From contig NZ_JARBUT010000007.1 of assembly GCF_028882275.1 (NCBI RefSeq), positions 124,001 to 188,000 on the forward strand: a stretch of 64,000 nt of DNA. The letters run 5' to 3'. The position numbers and the translations under genes are program-made. The stretch is from Nocardiopsis sp. N85 (lineage in GTDB: Bacteria > Actinomycetota > Actinomycetes > Streptosporangiales > Streptosporangiaceae). The notes under the pieces are model-generated. The model was not told the DNA's origin, ran no database searches, and was given only the letters and a program-made list of their open reading frames with translations. The first letter of the stretch is position 1. Each line of letters opens with the position of its first letter. Shown here piece by piece: positions 43,934 to 52,600 of this stretch.

Positions 43934-44100
43934 GTCGCGGTCCCGACCGTTCGGGACGGTCGACTCCCCCGTCTCGCCTAGACTCCCAACGGGTCCGACG
44001 GTGCCCGGCCCGACCTGCACGGGCCCGTCGAACCGGGGAGAGAGCCCCGATCAGGTCGCCGAGGCGACCACCGGTTCGGTCGGGATCCTTCCGCTCATCC

Positions 44101-44128
44101 GGGGCCGCCACCGACTCGTGGCGGCCCC
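44101..44128. terminator. Hairpin between convergent thioesterase and phosphoesterase genes
   Basis: GGGGCCGCCAC (44101-44111) and its exact complement (44118-44128) flank a 6-base loop. It is 28 bases past the minus-strand stop at 44156 and can end transcription from both sides. Confidence 0.7.
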
Positions 44129-44155
44129 GAGGTGCTCCCCGGGGCGGCTGCGGAC

Positions 44156-44917
44156 TCACACCTCGGCGCCGGCGCGCATCACGGCGCGGAAGTGCGTGCT
44201 CAACCGTTGGTCGTCGTCCAGAAGGTGGAAGGCCACGCCCGGGGGCTGCGTGCGGTCGGCGGCCGGCTCCCCCTCCCAGGGCATGCGCAGCGTCCAGGTC
44301 ACCCCCGGGGCCAGCAGCAACGGCCGCCCCGCGAACATGGTGGCCCCCCCGGTGTGCATGTGACCCACCAGGATGCCCGCCACCCGGGGGTGGGCCTGCA
44401 ACAACCCGGCCAGGTCGTCGGAGTTGCCCAGGCGCATCGAGTCGGGCAGCGGATGGTGCATCCGCACCGGCGGGTGGTGGAAGGCCAACAGCGCCGGGGT
44501 GTCGGCGGGCAGGGCGTTGAGGGTGTCGTTGATCCACACCAGGGTGGACGCCTCCAGACGCCCCCCGTCCTGGCCCGGGATCGTGGAGTCGCAGGCCAGC
44601 ACGGCCGCCCCGGCCACGTGGTGGACCCGGTTGAACGGCTCGGTGGAGGGCCCCTCCCCCAACAGGTGCGCGCGCAGCGCCGCCCGATCGTCGTGGTTGC
44701 CCGGGCAGACGATCACCGGGAAGGGCAGGTCCAGCAGCCGGGCGGCCTCCTCGTACTCCTCGCGCGTCGCCGCGTCGGCGATGTCCCCGGTGACCAGCAG
44801 CGCGTCCGGGGCCTGCGAGAGGTCGCGCAGGTAGGCCACGGTGCGCTCGGCGCGTTCGGTGGAGCGGTCCGACCCGTCCAGGTGCAGGTCGCTGATGTGC
44901 GCGAGAAGAAGAGTCAT
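44156..44917 (-). CDS. Metallophosphoesterase (class III cyclic-nucleotide phosphodiesterase-like)
   Basis: The 253-residue protein has all metal-binding motifs of the calcineurin-like fold: 'HISDLHLDG' (DxH), 'TGDIAD' (GD), 'CPGNHDD' (GNHD), 'AFHHPP' and 'GHMHTGG' (GHxH). The order matches CpdA/Rv0805-type 3',5'-cAMP phosphodiesterases. Together with a CRP-type site elsewhere in the window this suggests an active cyclic-AMP system (inference). It is divergent from the CGNR regulator and shares the operator gap. Confidence 0.85.
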   Translation of the reverse strand: MTLLLAHISDLHLDGSDRSTERAERTVAYLRDLSQAPDALLVTGDIADAATREEYEEAARLLDLPFPVIVCPGNHDDRAALRAHLLGEGPSTEPFNRVHHVAGAAVLACDSTIPGQDGGRLEASTLVWINDTLNALPADTPALLAFHHPPVRMHHPLPDSMRLGNSDDLAGLLQAHPRVAGILVGHMHTGGATMFAGRPLLLAPGVTWTLRMPWEGEPAADRTQPPGVAFHLLDDDQRLSTHFRAVMRAGAEV

Positions 44918-44945
44918 CGAGATCCTTTTCGATTCACCGGATACG

Positions 44946-44984
44946 GCGTTCTAACGGATAAGTTAGTGTTAACCGTTAGAACGC
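44946..44984. promoter_or_regulatory. Extended inverted repeat between phosphoesterase and CGNR genes
   Basis: GCGTTCTAACGG (44946-44957) and its exact complement (44973-44984) are 15 bases apart. Further GTTAG/TTAAC half-sites lie in the spacer. It sits in a divergent promoter and probably binds the adjacent CGNR regulator. Confidence 0.65.
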
Positions 44985-45040
44985 TAGCCCGTGGGGAAGG
45001 ATGCGGGCAAGTGGGGTTCCGGTGAACGGATGGGGGATCC

Positions 45041-45625
45041 ATGGACGGCCGCCTGGCACTCGAACTGGCCGGGACGATCCGCCACGACGGCGTCGGCGGG
45101 ATCGCCGACGACCTCGAAGGGGTGGCGGGCACCGCGCGCTGGCTGGGCGAGGTCGCCGACCGGTTGCCCCCGGCGCGACATCCCCGGGTCGACGAGGAAC
45201 TCCACGCCCAGGTGGTGACCCTGCGCGGGGCGGTGCGGTCCCTGTTCGCGCGGACGGTCGCCCCGGCCTCGCCCAGCCCCGCCGACACCCACCTGCTACC
45301 GCCGACACGGGAGGCGCTGATCCTGCTCAACGCGGCGTCCGCCCGCCAACCGGTGGTCCCGAGGCTGCGCTGGGAGGAGGGGGACCTGCCCACGGTGGAG
45401 TTCACCCCCGGCGGCGGGTGCCCCGACACGGTCGCGGCGCTGGCGCGGGCGGCGATCGCCTTCCTGGAGGGCCCCGACCGCGACCGGTTGCGCGCCTGCC
45501 CCGCCCCGCGCTGCGCGCGCTACTTCGTGCAGGCCCACGGGCGTCAGCAGTGGTGCGGCACCTCGTGCGGCAACAGGGCCCGCGCCGCACGCCACTACCG
45601 CCGCCACGCCCCCGCCCGCACCTGA
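45041..45625 (+). CDS. CGNR zinc-finger (ABATE domain) regulator
   Basis: The 194-residue protein has the ABATE domain N-terminally ('LALELAGTIRHDGVGG', 'VVTLRGAVRSLFARTVA') and the C-terminal zinc finger 'CPAPRCARYFVQ' plus 'WCGTSCGNRARAARHYRR', whose CGNR motif names the family. Such proteins are transcription regulators of unknown ligand. GGGGGA is 4 bases before the ATG. Confidence 0.9.
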   Translation: MDGRLALELAGTIRHDGVGGIADDLEGVAGTARWLGEVADRLPPARHPRVDEELHAQVVTLRGAVRSLFARTVAPASPSPADTHLLPPTREALILLNAASARQPVVPRLRWEEGDLPTVEFTPGGGCPDTVAALARAAIAFLEGPDRDRLRACPAPRCARYFVQAHGRQQWCGTSCGNRARAARHYRRHAPART

Positions 45626-45686
45626 GCGCCGGGAACTCCGCGAGGGCCTTCGGACGGCCCCACCACGGGGGGCCCGGACCGGCGCC

Positions 45687-45821
45687 GCGTGGGCGACGGG
45701 CGCTCCCCTCCCCAACGGCGCCGACACCGCGGGCCCGCCGGACTTCGTGGAACGGCTCGCCGGCCTGGCCGCCACGACGGCGGCCAGGGGACACCGCCTC
45801 TACTGCCGGGCGGTGCTCTGA
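45687..45821 (+). pseudogene. Unidentified C-terminal gene remnant
   Basis: One frame ending at TGA 45819-45821 has good third-position GC and reads 'PDFVERLAGLAATTAARGHR' then 'LYCRAVL'. No start or family is recognisable and it overlaps the opposite permease stop by 22 bases. It may be the end of a lost gene. Confidence 0.25.
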
Positions 45822-46705
45822 GCTCCCGCGTCCGGGAGAACGGCGGAGAGGGCGCGGCGCCGACGGCGACCGAGCACCCCGTGCAACGGTGAGAACAGGT
45901 AGGCCAGGGTGAACGCGCTCGCCTGGGCCAGCACGATGCAACCGCCGGTGGACACGTTCGCGTGGTAGCTGACGAACACCCCCGCCACCGCCGCGACCAC
46001 GGCGATGCCCATCGAGATGACCAGCATCCGCTCGAACCGGTCGGTGAGCAGGTAGGCGGTGGCGCCGGGGACGATGACCATGGCCACCACCAGGATGATC
46101 CCCACCGCCTGCAACGCCACCACCACGGTGACCGCGAGCAGACCCAGCAGCAGGGTCTCCAGCAGGCGCGGGTTCACCCCGATGGCGTGGGCGTGCGTCC
46201 GGTCGAACGCGTACAGGGTCAGGTCGCGGTGCTTGAACCACACCACCACCAGCACCACCGCGGCCAGCACCACGACCTGGAGGATCTCGGTGTCGGAGAC
46301 CCCCAGCACGTTGCCGAACAGGATGTGCCCCAGGTCGGTCTGGCTGGGCACCGTGGAGATCAGGACCAGGCCCAGGGCGAACAGCGCGGTGAACACCACC
46401 CCGATGACGGCGTCCTCCTTGACCCGGGAGGTGCGGTTGACCACCCCGATCAGCGCCACCGACCCGGCGCCGAACACCAGGGCGCCCAGTGCGAACGGCA
46501 ACCCGAACATGTACGACAGCACCACCCCGGGCAGCACCGCGTGGGAGACCGCGTCCCCCATGAGGGACCAACCCACCAGGGTCATCCAGCACGAGAGCAC
46601 CGCGCACACCGCCCCGGCGACCACGGCGACCAGCAGGGCGCGCCGGACGAACTCGAACTGCAACGGCACCGCGAACCAGTCGACGGCGGCGGTCAGCGCG
46701 TCCAT
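45800..46705 (-). CDS. Metal ABC transporter permease (Mn/Fe/Zn family)
   Basis: The 301-residue protein from ATG 46705 has about eight membrane helices and the ABC-3 family motifs 'SCWMTLVGWSLMGDAVSHAV' and 'LTDRFERMLVISMGIAVVAA'. Its start overlaps the end of the ATPase gene by 13 bases. With the ATPase and lipoprotein it makes a complete importer. The lack of His-rich loops points to Mn or Fe rather than Zn. Confidence 0.9.
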   Translation of the reverse strand: MDALTAAVDWFAVPLQFEFVRRALLVAVVAGAVCAVLSCWMTLVGWSLMGDAVSHAVLPGVVLSYMFGLPFALGALVFGAGSVALIGVVNRTSRVKEDAVIGVVFTALFALGLVLISTVPSQTDLGHILFGNVLGVSDTEILQVVVLAAVVLVVVWFKHRDLTLYAFDRTHAHAIGVNPRLLETLLLGLLAVTVVVALQAVGIILVVAMVIVPGATAYLLTDRFERMLVISMGIAVVAAVAGVFVSYHANVSTGGCIVLAQASAFTLAYLFSPLHGVLGRRRRRALSAVLPDAGAQSTARQ

Positions 46706-47442
46706 GTGCTCCCACTCTCCTCGCCGACGTGGACGCCGAAGGCCTCCATGACGATCTCCGGGTGCAGCACCTCGGCGGGGGTGCCCCGCGCGATGACGCG
46801 ACGCTGCAACAGCACCGCCTCGTCGCACAACCCGGGCACCTGGGCCAGGTCGTGGGTGGACACCAGCAGGGTGCGGCCCTCGTCGCGCAACCGGCGCAAC
46901 AGGTCGGTGATGGTCGCCTCCGAACGCTTGTCGACGCCGGCGAAGGGTTCGTCGAGCAGCAGCACGTCGGCGCCCTGGGCCAGGGCGCGGGCGACGAAGG
47001 CGCGTTTGCGCTGGCCGCCGGAGAGCGCGCCGATACGGCGCCGGGCCAGGTCGGTCAGGTCGGTGCGGGCCAGGGCCCGTGCGACGGCGTCCCGGTCGGC
47101 GGGCCGGGGGCGACGGCGGATCCCCATGTGCCCGTAGCGGCCCATCATCACCACGTCGTGCACGCTCAGCGGGAAGTCCCAGTCGACCTGTTCGGTCTGG
47201 GGCACGTAGCCCACCAGCCCTTTGCGGCGGGCGCGCGCTCCGTCCATGCCGAGCAGCCGCACGCGGCCCCGGTCCGGCCTGGTCAGCCCCAGGATGGTCT
47301 TGAACAGGGTGGACTTGCCCGACCCGTTGGTGCCGAGCAGGCCGCAGATCCGGCCGGGCTCCACGGTGAGGGACACCCCGTCCAGGGCGAGCACGTCACC
47401 GTAGTGGACGGTGGCGTCGACGACCTCGATGGCGGAGGTCAC
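46693..47442 (-). CDS. Metal ABC transporter ATPase
   Basis: GTG 47442 overlaps the lipoprotein stop (GTGA). The 249-residue protein has Walker A GTNGSGKST, the signature 'LSGGQRKRAFVARALAQGA', Walker B 'VLLLDEPFAGVD' and the H-loop 'VSTHDLAQV'. It energises the metal importer encoded on both sides. Confidence 0.92.
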   Translation of the reverse strand: MTSAIEVVDATVHYGDVLALDGVSLTVEPGRICGLLGTNGSGKSTLFKTILGLTRPDRGRVRLLGMDGARARRKGLVGYVPQTEQVDWDFPLSVHDVVMMGRYGHMGIRRRPRPADRDAVARALARTDLTDLARRRIGALSGGQRKRAFVARALAQGADVLLLDEPFAGVDKRSEATITDLLRRLRDEGRTLLVSTHDLAQVPGLCDEAVLLQRRVIARGTPAEVLHPEIVMEAFGVHVGEESGSTWTR

Positions 47443-48374
47443 GGCCGGGCCCCGGTGAGGCCGGACACGATGGTCTCGGCGTCGTGGCGCAACAGGTCCA
47501 GGTAGGTGGGCACGGGGCCGTCCTCCTCCGACAGGGAGTCGACGTACAGCGGACCGACGAACGCGGCGCCGGTCTCGCGGGCGACGGAGCGCTGGGCGCC
47601 GTCGTTGACGGTGCTCTCGCAGAACACGGCGGGCACCCCGTTGTCCTCGACGAACCGGGTGACCTCGGCGATGCGCTGCGGGGTGGCCTCGCTCTCGGCG
47701 TTGACCGGCCACAGGTACATCTCGGTGAGCCCGGCGTCGCGGGCCAGGTAGGAGAAGGCGCCCTCGCAGGTGACCAGGGCGCGGGAGGCCTCGGGGACCT
47801 CGGCGAGCTCGGTCTCCAGGTAGGTGCCGACCTCGGTGATCTCGGCCTTGTAGGTCTCGGCGGCGGCGGTGTAGTCCGCCTCGCCCTCGGGGTCGAGGTC
47901 GATGAGGGCGTCGCGGATGTTGTCCACGTAGACGAGGGCGTTGTCGGGGGACATCCAGGCGTGGGGGTTGGGTTCGCCCTCGTAGTCGCCGGAGGAGATG
48001 GGCAGGGTCTCCACACCCTCGGAGAGCACCGCGGTGGGGGCGTCCACGCGTTCGGTGAACTGCGCGAACCAGGCCTCCAGGCCCAGCCCGTTCTCCAGGA
48101 TGAGGTCGGCCCCCTGGCCTCGCACCAGGTCGTCGGGGACGGGCTCGTAGCCGTGGATCTCGGAGCCGGGGCGGGTGAGGGAGGCGACCCGGACCCTGTC
48201 GCCGGCGACGTTGTCGACCATGTCGGCCAGGACGGTGAACGTGGTCAGGACCAGGGGACGGCCGTCGTCGTCCTCTCCGCCGGCGGAGGGGGTGCAGGCG
48301 GTGAGGGTCAGGGCGAGGGCGACCGGGGCGGCGTACCACCGCGGCGAAGAGACCCAATCTCTAAAGTTCGGCAC
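47439..48374 (-). CDS. Metal-binding lipoprotein of ABC importer (ZnuA/MntA family)
   Basis: The 311-residue precursor starts at GTG 48374 and has a signal peptide ending in LTLTAC (lipobox Cys). Cluster A-I motifs are 'LTTFTVLADMVDNVAGDRV', 'SEIHGYEPVPDDL', 'GLGLEAWFAQF' and 'NPHAWMSPDNALVYVDNIRD' with conserved metal-ligand His and Asp/Glu. It lacks the His-rich flexible loop of Zn proteins. The start codon lies inside a DtxR/MntR-like palindrome, so expression is probably shut off by metal. Confidence 0.87.
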   Translation of the reverse strand: MPNFRDWVSSPRWYAAPVALALTLTACTPSAGGEDDDGRPLVLTTFTVLADMVDNVAGDRVRVASLTRPGSEIHGYEPVPDDLVRGQGADLILENGLGLEAWFAQFTERVDAPTAVLSEGVETLPISSGDYEGEPNPHAWMSPDNALVYVDNIRDALIDLDPEGEADYTAAAETYKAEITEVGTYLETELAEVPEASRALVTCEGAFSYLARDAGLTEMYLWPVNAESEATPQRIAEVTRFVEDNGVPAVFCESTVNDGAQRSVARETGAAFVGPLYVDSLSEEDGPVPTYLDLLRHDAETIVSGLTGARP

Positions 48375-48384
48375 ACCTAACTTT
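48363..48384 (-). promoter_or_regulatory. DtxR/MntR-like metal box overlapping the start codon
   Basis: AAAGTTCGG-N4-CCTAACTTT is a 9+4+9 palindrome with one mismatch, resembling the TTAGG/CCTAA boxes of the DtxR/MntR family. It covers the GTG start at 48374, so the mRNA may be leaderless or the operator may lie in the early transcript. Confidence 0.65.
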
Positions 48385-48628
48385 TTACCATGCGCGGGCC
48401 GAACCACGCATGTCGGAGGTGGCGATCTTCGCTCGGTCGGGTTCGGTGCCCGGGATCGGGCCGGTGCCCGCCGCAACGCCCCGACGCCCCCCGAAACCGA
48501 GGTGGCCGGAAGCGGACGGACCGATGGCCACTACCGGACCGCCCCCCGGGGCACGTTTCCTTACACTCGTCGCCCTGCTCGCACGTCCGCGCGGGCAGGC
48601 CACGACGGCCCGCACACGAGGGAGACCC

Positions 48629-50505
48629 ATGGGGTCCGAACCCGAACCCGCACGCCTGCTGCGCGACCGTTACCGCCTCACGGAGGAACTCGGTCGCGGA
48701 GGGATGGGGCGGGTCTGGAAGGCCCACGACGACGACCTCAACCGCACCGTCGCCGTCAAGGAGATCCTCTTCGGCCCCGGACCGGACGAGGACGAACGCG
48801 CCCGCGCCGCCGCCCGCGCCCGCCGCGAGGCCCAGGCCGCCGCCATGGGCTCGCACCCCAACATCGTCACCGTCCACGACGTCTTCGAGGAGGACGGCCG
48901 CCCCTGGATCGTCATGGAGTTCCTCACCGGGTGCTCCCTGCACGAGCTGATCCGGCGCGAGGGCGCCCGACCCCCCGAGACCGTGGCCGAATGGGGGATC
49001 GACCTGCTCAGCGCACTGGACACCGCGCACCGGCAGGGCATCACCCACCGCGACGTCAAACCCGAGAACGTCATGTTCACCGACGCCGGCCGCGTCGTCC
49101 TCACCGATTTCGGCATCGCCACCATCGCCGACACCTCCACTCTCACCCAGACCTCCGGGATCATGGGCTCCCCCGCCTACCTGGCCCCCGAACGGCTCTC
49201 GACGAGCCCCGCCACCCCGGCCGGCGACCTGTGGTCGCTCGGGGCGACCCTGTACCACGCGGCCACCGGGACCTCGCCGTTCCAACGGGAGGGGGTCCCC
49301 GCCACCCTCAACGCCGTCCTCACCCAGGAGCCGGCGCTCCGACTGCGATCGGTCCCGCTCGACCGGGCGGTGCGCGGGCTGTTGACCAAGGACCCCGGGC
49401 TGCGCCTGGACTCACGGGGTTGCCGGACCCTCCTGGAGGCCGTCCTGGAGCGGGGTCCCGCCCCGATCGGCCCCGCACCGGCCGCGGGGTACCCCGCGGC
49501 CGGCGGGGCGCGCCGCCCGTGTCGGTTCCACGGCCCCCGTCAGGCCCGGCGGGCGGTCCGCCGACCACCCCCCACCCCTCGGGCCCGCAGGCGGCACCGT
49601 TCGGGCCACCGCCCCCGCGCACTCCCCCCGGTTCGGGCCCGATCGCGCCGCCGCCCGCCGACTCCGGGCCGCTGATCCCACCGCCCGCGAACCCGCAGGG
49701 ACCCGAGGGCACCCGCCGGTTCCCCCGGAGCGTGGCCCCCGTCCCGCGCCGGGTCGCCCACACCAGCCCGGCGCCGCCCGGTGCGTCCGGGGCCTCGGCG
49801 CGCGGCGGCCGACTGTCCTGGCCGTTCGTGGTCCTGGCCCTGGGTCTGGCCTTCCTGGTGGCCACCGCGACCCTCGTGGTCGTCCTGGATCCGTGGGGCG
49901 ACCCCGCCGGGACGGTCCTGTCGGGCGAGGACCCCGGAACGCCGGACGCGGAGCCCCGGCAGGACGGGGGAGCCGAGGGCGCCGACCCCGACACCGACGC
50001 CCCGGCGGAATCCCCGCCCACCGACGCGGGGGAGGCCGAGGACGACACGGGTGAGCCGAGCGCGGAGGGCATGGTCTGGACCGAGGACCCCGAGGGGTTC
50101 TCCGTCCTGGCCCCCGAGGGGTGGAACAGGCGCACCGAGGGCAGCAGCATCTACTACGAGTCCGCGAACGGGGACACCTACCTCCAGATCGACCACGCCG
50201 ACCACCCCACCGACGACGAGTACCGGCACGTCCTGGACCAGGAACAGGGGGTGTTCGACTCCGGGAGGCTGCCGGGGTACGAGCAGGTGCGGATCGAGGA
50301 CGTCACCTCCGGGACCGACTTCCACTCGGTCGCCGACTGGGAGTTCACCTGGACCGACGCCGGACAGGACCGCCACGTGCTGGCCCGCGACATCGCGGTC
50401 TCCCCTGGCGTGCACTACACGGTGGCCTGGGCCTCCCCGGCCGGTGCCTGGTCGGAGTTCGAGGGGATGCGCACCGCCGCCCTGGACTCCTTCGCACCGG
50501 CCTGA
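48629..50505 (+). pseudogene. Serine/threonine protein kinase, one membrane pass, frameshifted
   Basis: ATG 48629 after a GAGGGAG site begins the kinase: glycine loop 'LGRGGMGRVWKA' (21-32), Lys44, HRD (140-142), DFG (160-162), and 'GSPAYLAPERL'. After about residue 290 the reading frame changes: the Pro-rich linker, the membrane helix ('WPFVVLALGLAFLVATATLV') and an extracellular domain ('MVWTEDPEGFSVLAPEGWNR' onward) are in the next frame down to TGA 50505. The shift fits one missing G in GGGG at 49505-49508. An intact protein would be a PknB-like receptor kinase with an unfamiliar extracellular domain. Confidence 0.75.
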
Positions 50506-50549
50506 TCGGCGATCCCCTCCCCCTCCGACGGGAACGCCCCGTTCTTCTC

Positions 50550-50569
50550 ATTGCAGTAGTGACTGCAAT
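50550..50569 (+). promoter_or_regulatory. MarR-type operator palindrome
   Basis: ATTGCAGT-AGTG-ACTGCAAT has perfect 8-base arms. It ends 17 bases before the regulator start and so probably represses both that gene and the following hydrolase. Confidence 0.7.
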
Positions 50570-50586
50570 GACGGTAACGTGAAGGC

Positions 50587-51066
50587 ATGAGCGGACCCAC
50601 CGACGACGAATCGGCCTTCGTGGACGAGGTCGCGGCCTTCTTCGAGCGCGACGGACTCCCCCTGATCTCCGGACGGGTGATCGGCTGGCTGCTGATCTGC
50701 GACCCGCCCGAGCAGAGCCCCGCCCGGATCGCCGAGGCCCTGCGGGTCAGCCGCAGCTCCGTCAGCACCGCCACCCGCCTGCTCGTCCCCGGCGGCCTGG
50801 TCGAGACCGTGCGCCGCCCCGGCGACCGCAACGCCTACCACCGCGTCTCCGCGGACGGGTGGAGTCGCATGCTGGAACGCCGCTACGCCCGCACCGCCGG
50901 GTTCCGCGAGATCACCGAACGCGGGCTGCGCGCCCTGGACGACGCCTCGCCCGAACGGCGCGAACGCCTGGCCAACGTCAACGAGCTGTACCGGTTCCTG
51001 GAATCGGAACTGCCCGCCCTCTTCCGACGCTGGCAGGACACCCGGGGAAAGGACACCTCCCCGTGA
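50587..51066 (+). CDS. GbsR/MarR-type transcriptional regulator
   Basis: The 159-residue protein has a winged HTH ('GRVIGWLLICDPPEQSPARI', 'RVSRSSVSTATRLLVPGGLV') and a C-terminal dimer helix ('RLANVNELYRFLESELPALF'). It resembles the other GbsR-type protein at 15163, and its operator also begins with ATTGCA. Its stop overlaps the hydrolase start (GTGA), so the two act together. Confidence 0.87.
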   Translation: MSGPTDDESAFVDEVAAFFERDGLPLISGRVIGWLLICDPPEQSPARIAEALRVSRSSVSTATRLLVPGGLVETVRRPGDRNAYHRVSADGWSRMLERRYARTAGFREITERGLRALDDASPERRERLANVNELYRFLESELPALFRRWQDTRGKDTSP

Positions 51067-51914
51067 TCGCCGACCCCCACGAGCGCACCGTCATCACCCG
51101 CCCCGAAGGTCCCCTCAGCGTGGTCACCGCCGGCGACCACGGCACCCCCGTGGTCCTGCTCAGCGGCGGCGGCCGGGACAACGCCCTGCTCAGCTGGCGG
51201 CACCTGATCCCCGCCCTCGCCCGGGACCACCGCGTGTTCGCCCCCGACTGGCCCAAACAGGGCCGCAGTCGCCCCTGGCGCGGGACCGCCGACCACGCGG
51301 CGCTGCTGAGCGTCGTGGACACCGTCCTGGACCACTTCGCGCTGGACCGCGTCGCCCTCGTCGGTCTCTCCCAGGGCGGCGCGCTCACCCTGTCCTACGC
51401 CATCGAACACCCCGCCCGGGTGGATCGGCTGGTGGCCATCGCCCCGGCCGGAACGCTCTCCTTCCCACCCCTGGTGCACCAGCTGCTGTGGCTCACCGCC
51501 CGCAGCCGGTTCCTCAACACCACCCTGCCGGGCCTGATGCTGCGCTCGCGCAGCGGCGTGGAACGGTTCGTGCGCACCGCGCTGATCCCCGGGCCGGTCC
51601 CCGACTTCGACGCCATCGTGGACGAGATCGTCCAGGAGTCCCGCGCCAACGGCTCCGACTCCTCCGACTGGCAGAACGCCTCCATCGGGTTCACCCGCAT
51701 GAACGTCGACCTGCTCCCCCGCCTGGGGGCGATCACCTGCCCGGCGCTGTTCGTCCAGGGCGATCGTGACGTGGGGGTGAGCCCCCGGCGCACCGCCGCG
51801 GCGGCCGCCCGCGTGCCCGGCGCCCGCCTGGAGACGATCGAGGGCGCCGGGCACTGGGTCAACCGCCAGTGCCCCGACCGGGTCGAAGCGCTGGTCCGCG
51901 CCTTCCTCGCCTAG
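51063..51914 (+). CDS. Alpha/beta hydrolase
   Basis: The 283-residue protein has the oxyanion-hole stretch 'PVVLLSGGGRDNALLSWRHL', the nucleophile elbow 'VGLSQGGAL' with the catalytic Ser, and 'IEGAGHWVNRQCPDRV' with the final His. It looks like an esterase or haloalkane-dehalogenase-like hydrolase of unknown substrate. Its TAG stop and that of the opposite TetR gene lie in the same CTAG. Confidence 0.87.
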   Translation: MIADPHERTVITRPEGPLSVVTAGDHGTPVVLLSGGGRDNALLSWRHLIPALARDHRVFAPDWPKQGRSRPWRGTADHAALLSVVDTVLDHFALDRVALVGLSQGGALTLSYAIEHPARVDRLVAIAPAGTLSFPPLVHQLLWLTARSRFLNTTLPGLMLRSRSGVERFVRTALIPGPVPDFDAIVDEIVQESRANGSDSSDWQNASIGFTRMNVDLLPRLGAITCPALFVQGDRDVGVSPRRTAAAAARVPGARLETIEGAGHWVNRQCPDRVEALVRAFLA

Positions 51915-52546
51915 GAGGACACCCCGACCACCTGGCTCAGGACCGCGTCGGTCGCCCAGTCGCGCCACCACCGCACCGGTCGGCCCACGTGCACGGTGTA
52001 CAGGGTGAACAGCTCCGGGGAGAGCAGGCCGAGCATGGTGTCGGCGGCCTCCTCGGGGCCCGTCCCCGGACGCAGCGCGCCCCGGTCGGCCAGGGCGTCG
52101 GCGAACACCCGCTGCACGGTGCGCCGCTGCGCCACGTTGACCTCCCACAGCGCGGCCAGGTCGGGCTCGTCGGCGGCCGCACCGCGCACCGCCTCCAGCA
52201 GCCCGGCCCCGCGGACCATGATCTCGGCCGTCCCGGCGACCTGGAGGCGCACCTGCCCGGCCGCGTCGGGGGCCGCCAACGCCTCGCGCACCCAGGGCCG
52301 CTCCAGGGTGGGCACGGGTTCGTCGTCCCCGGCCACGAGCCGGTCGACGGCCTCCTTGAGCACCGCCGCCTTGGTCCTGAACGTGTAGTACACCGTCTGC
52401 ACCCCCACGCCGGCCTCGTCGGCGATGGCCTGGACGCTGGTGGCGGCGTACCCCCGTGCGGTGAACAGCCGGGCGGCGGCCAGGGCGATCCGGGCCCGTG
52501 TGGCCCGGGAGCGGGCGGTGCGCCCGTCGACGGTCTGCGTGTCCAT
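51911..52546 (-). CDS. TetR-family regulator
   Basis: The 211-residue protein has an N-terminal HTH ('ALAAARLFTARGYAATSVQA', then 'IADEAGVGVQTVYYTFRTKA') and an all-helical ligand domain. It is divergent from the saccharopine-dehydrogenase-like gene, whose promoter carries a matching palindrome, so it most likely represses that gene. Confidence 0.9.
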   Translation of the reverse strand: MDTQTVDGRTARSRATRARIALAAARLFTARGYAATSVQAIADEAGVGVQTVYYTFRTKAAVLKEAVDRLVAGDDEPVPTLERPWVREALAAPDAAGQVRLQVAGTAEIMVRGAGLLEAVRGAAADEPDLAALWEVNVAQRRTVQRVFADALADRGALRPGTGPEEAADTMLGLLSPELFTLYTVHVGRPVRWWRDWATDAVLSQVVGVSS

Positions 52547-52563
52547 GCCCACGATCCTCGAAC

Positions 52564-52591
52564 TTGACTGTAGTGCCACTACACATATCTT
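52564..52591 (+). promoter_or_regulatory. Promoter with operator between TetR and SDR-like genes
   Basis: TTGACT (52564-52569) and TATCTT (52586-52591) are 16 bases apart. TGTAGTG-C-CACTACA (52569-52583) is a perfect palindrome lying between them, where a repressor would block polymerase. A second, weaker half-site follows at 52594. Confidence 0.65.
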
Positions 52592-52600
52592 ATGTGGAGT

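Noticed and set aside
49505..49508. Programmed -1 frameshift in the kinase gene
   Set aside because: No canonical slippery heptamer or downstream pseudoknot stands out; other genes break at G runs, so sequencing error or mutation is more likely.
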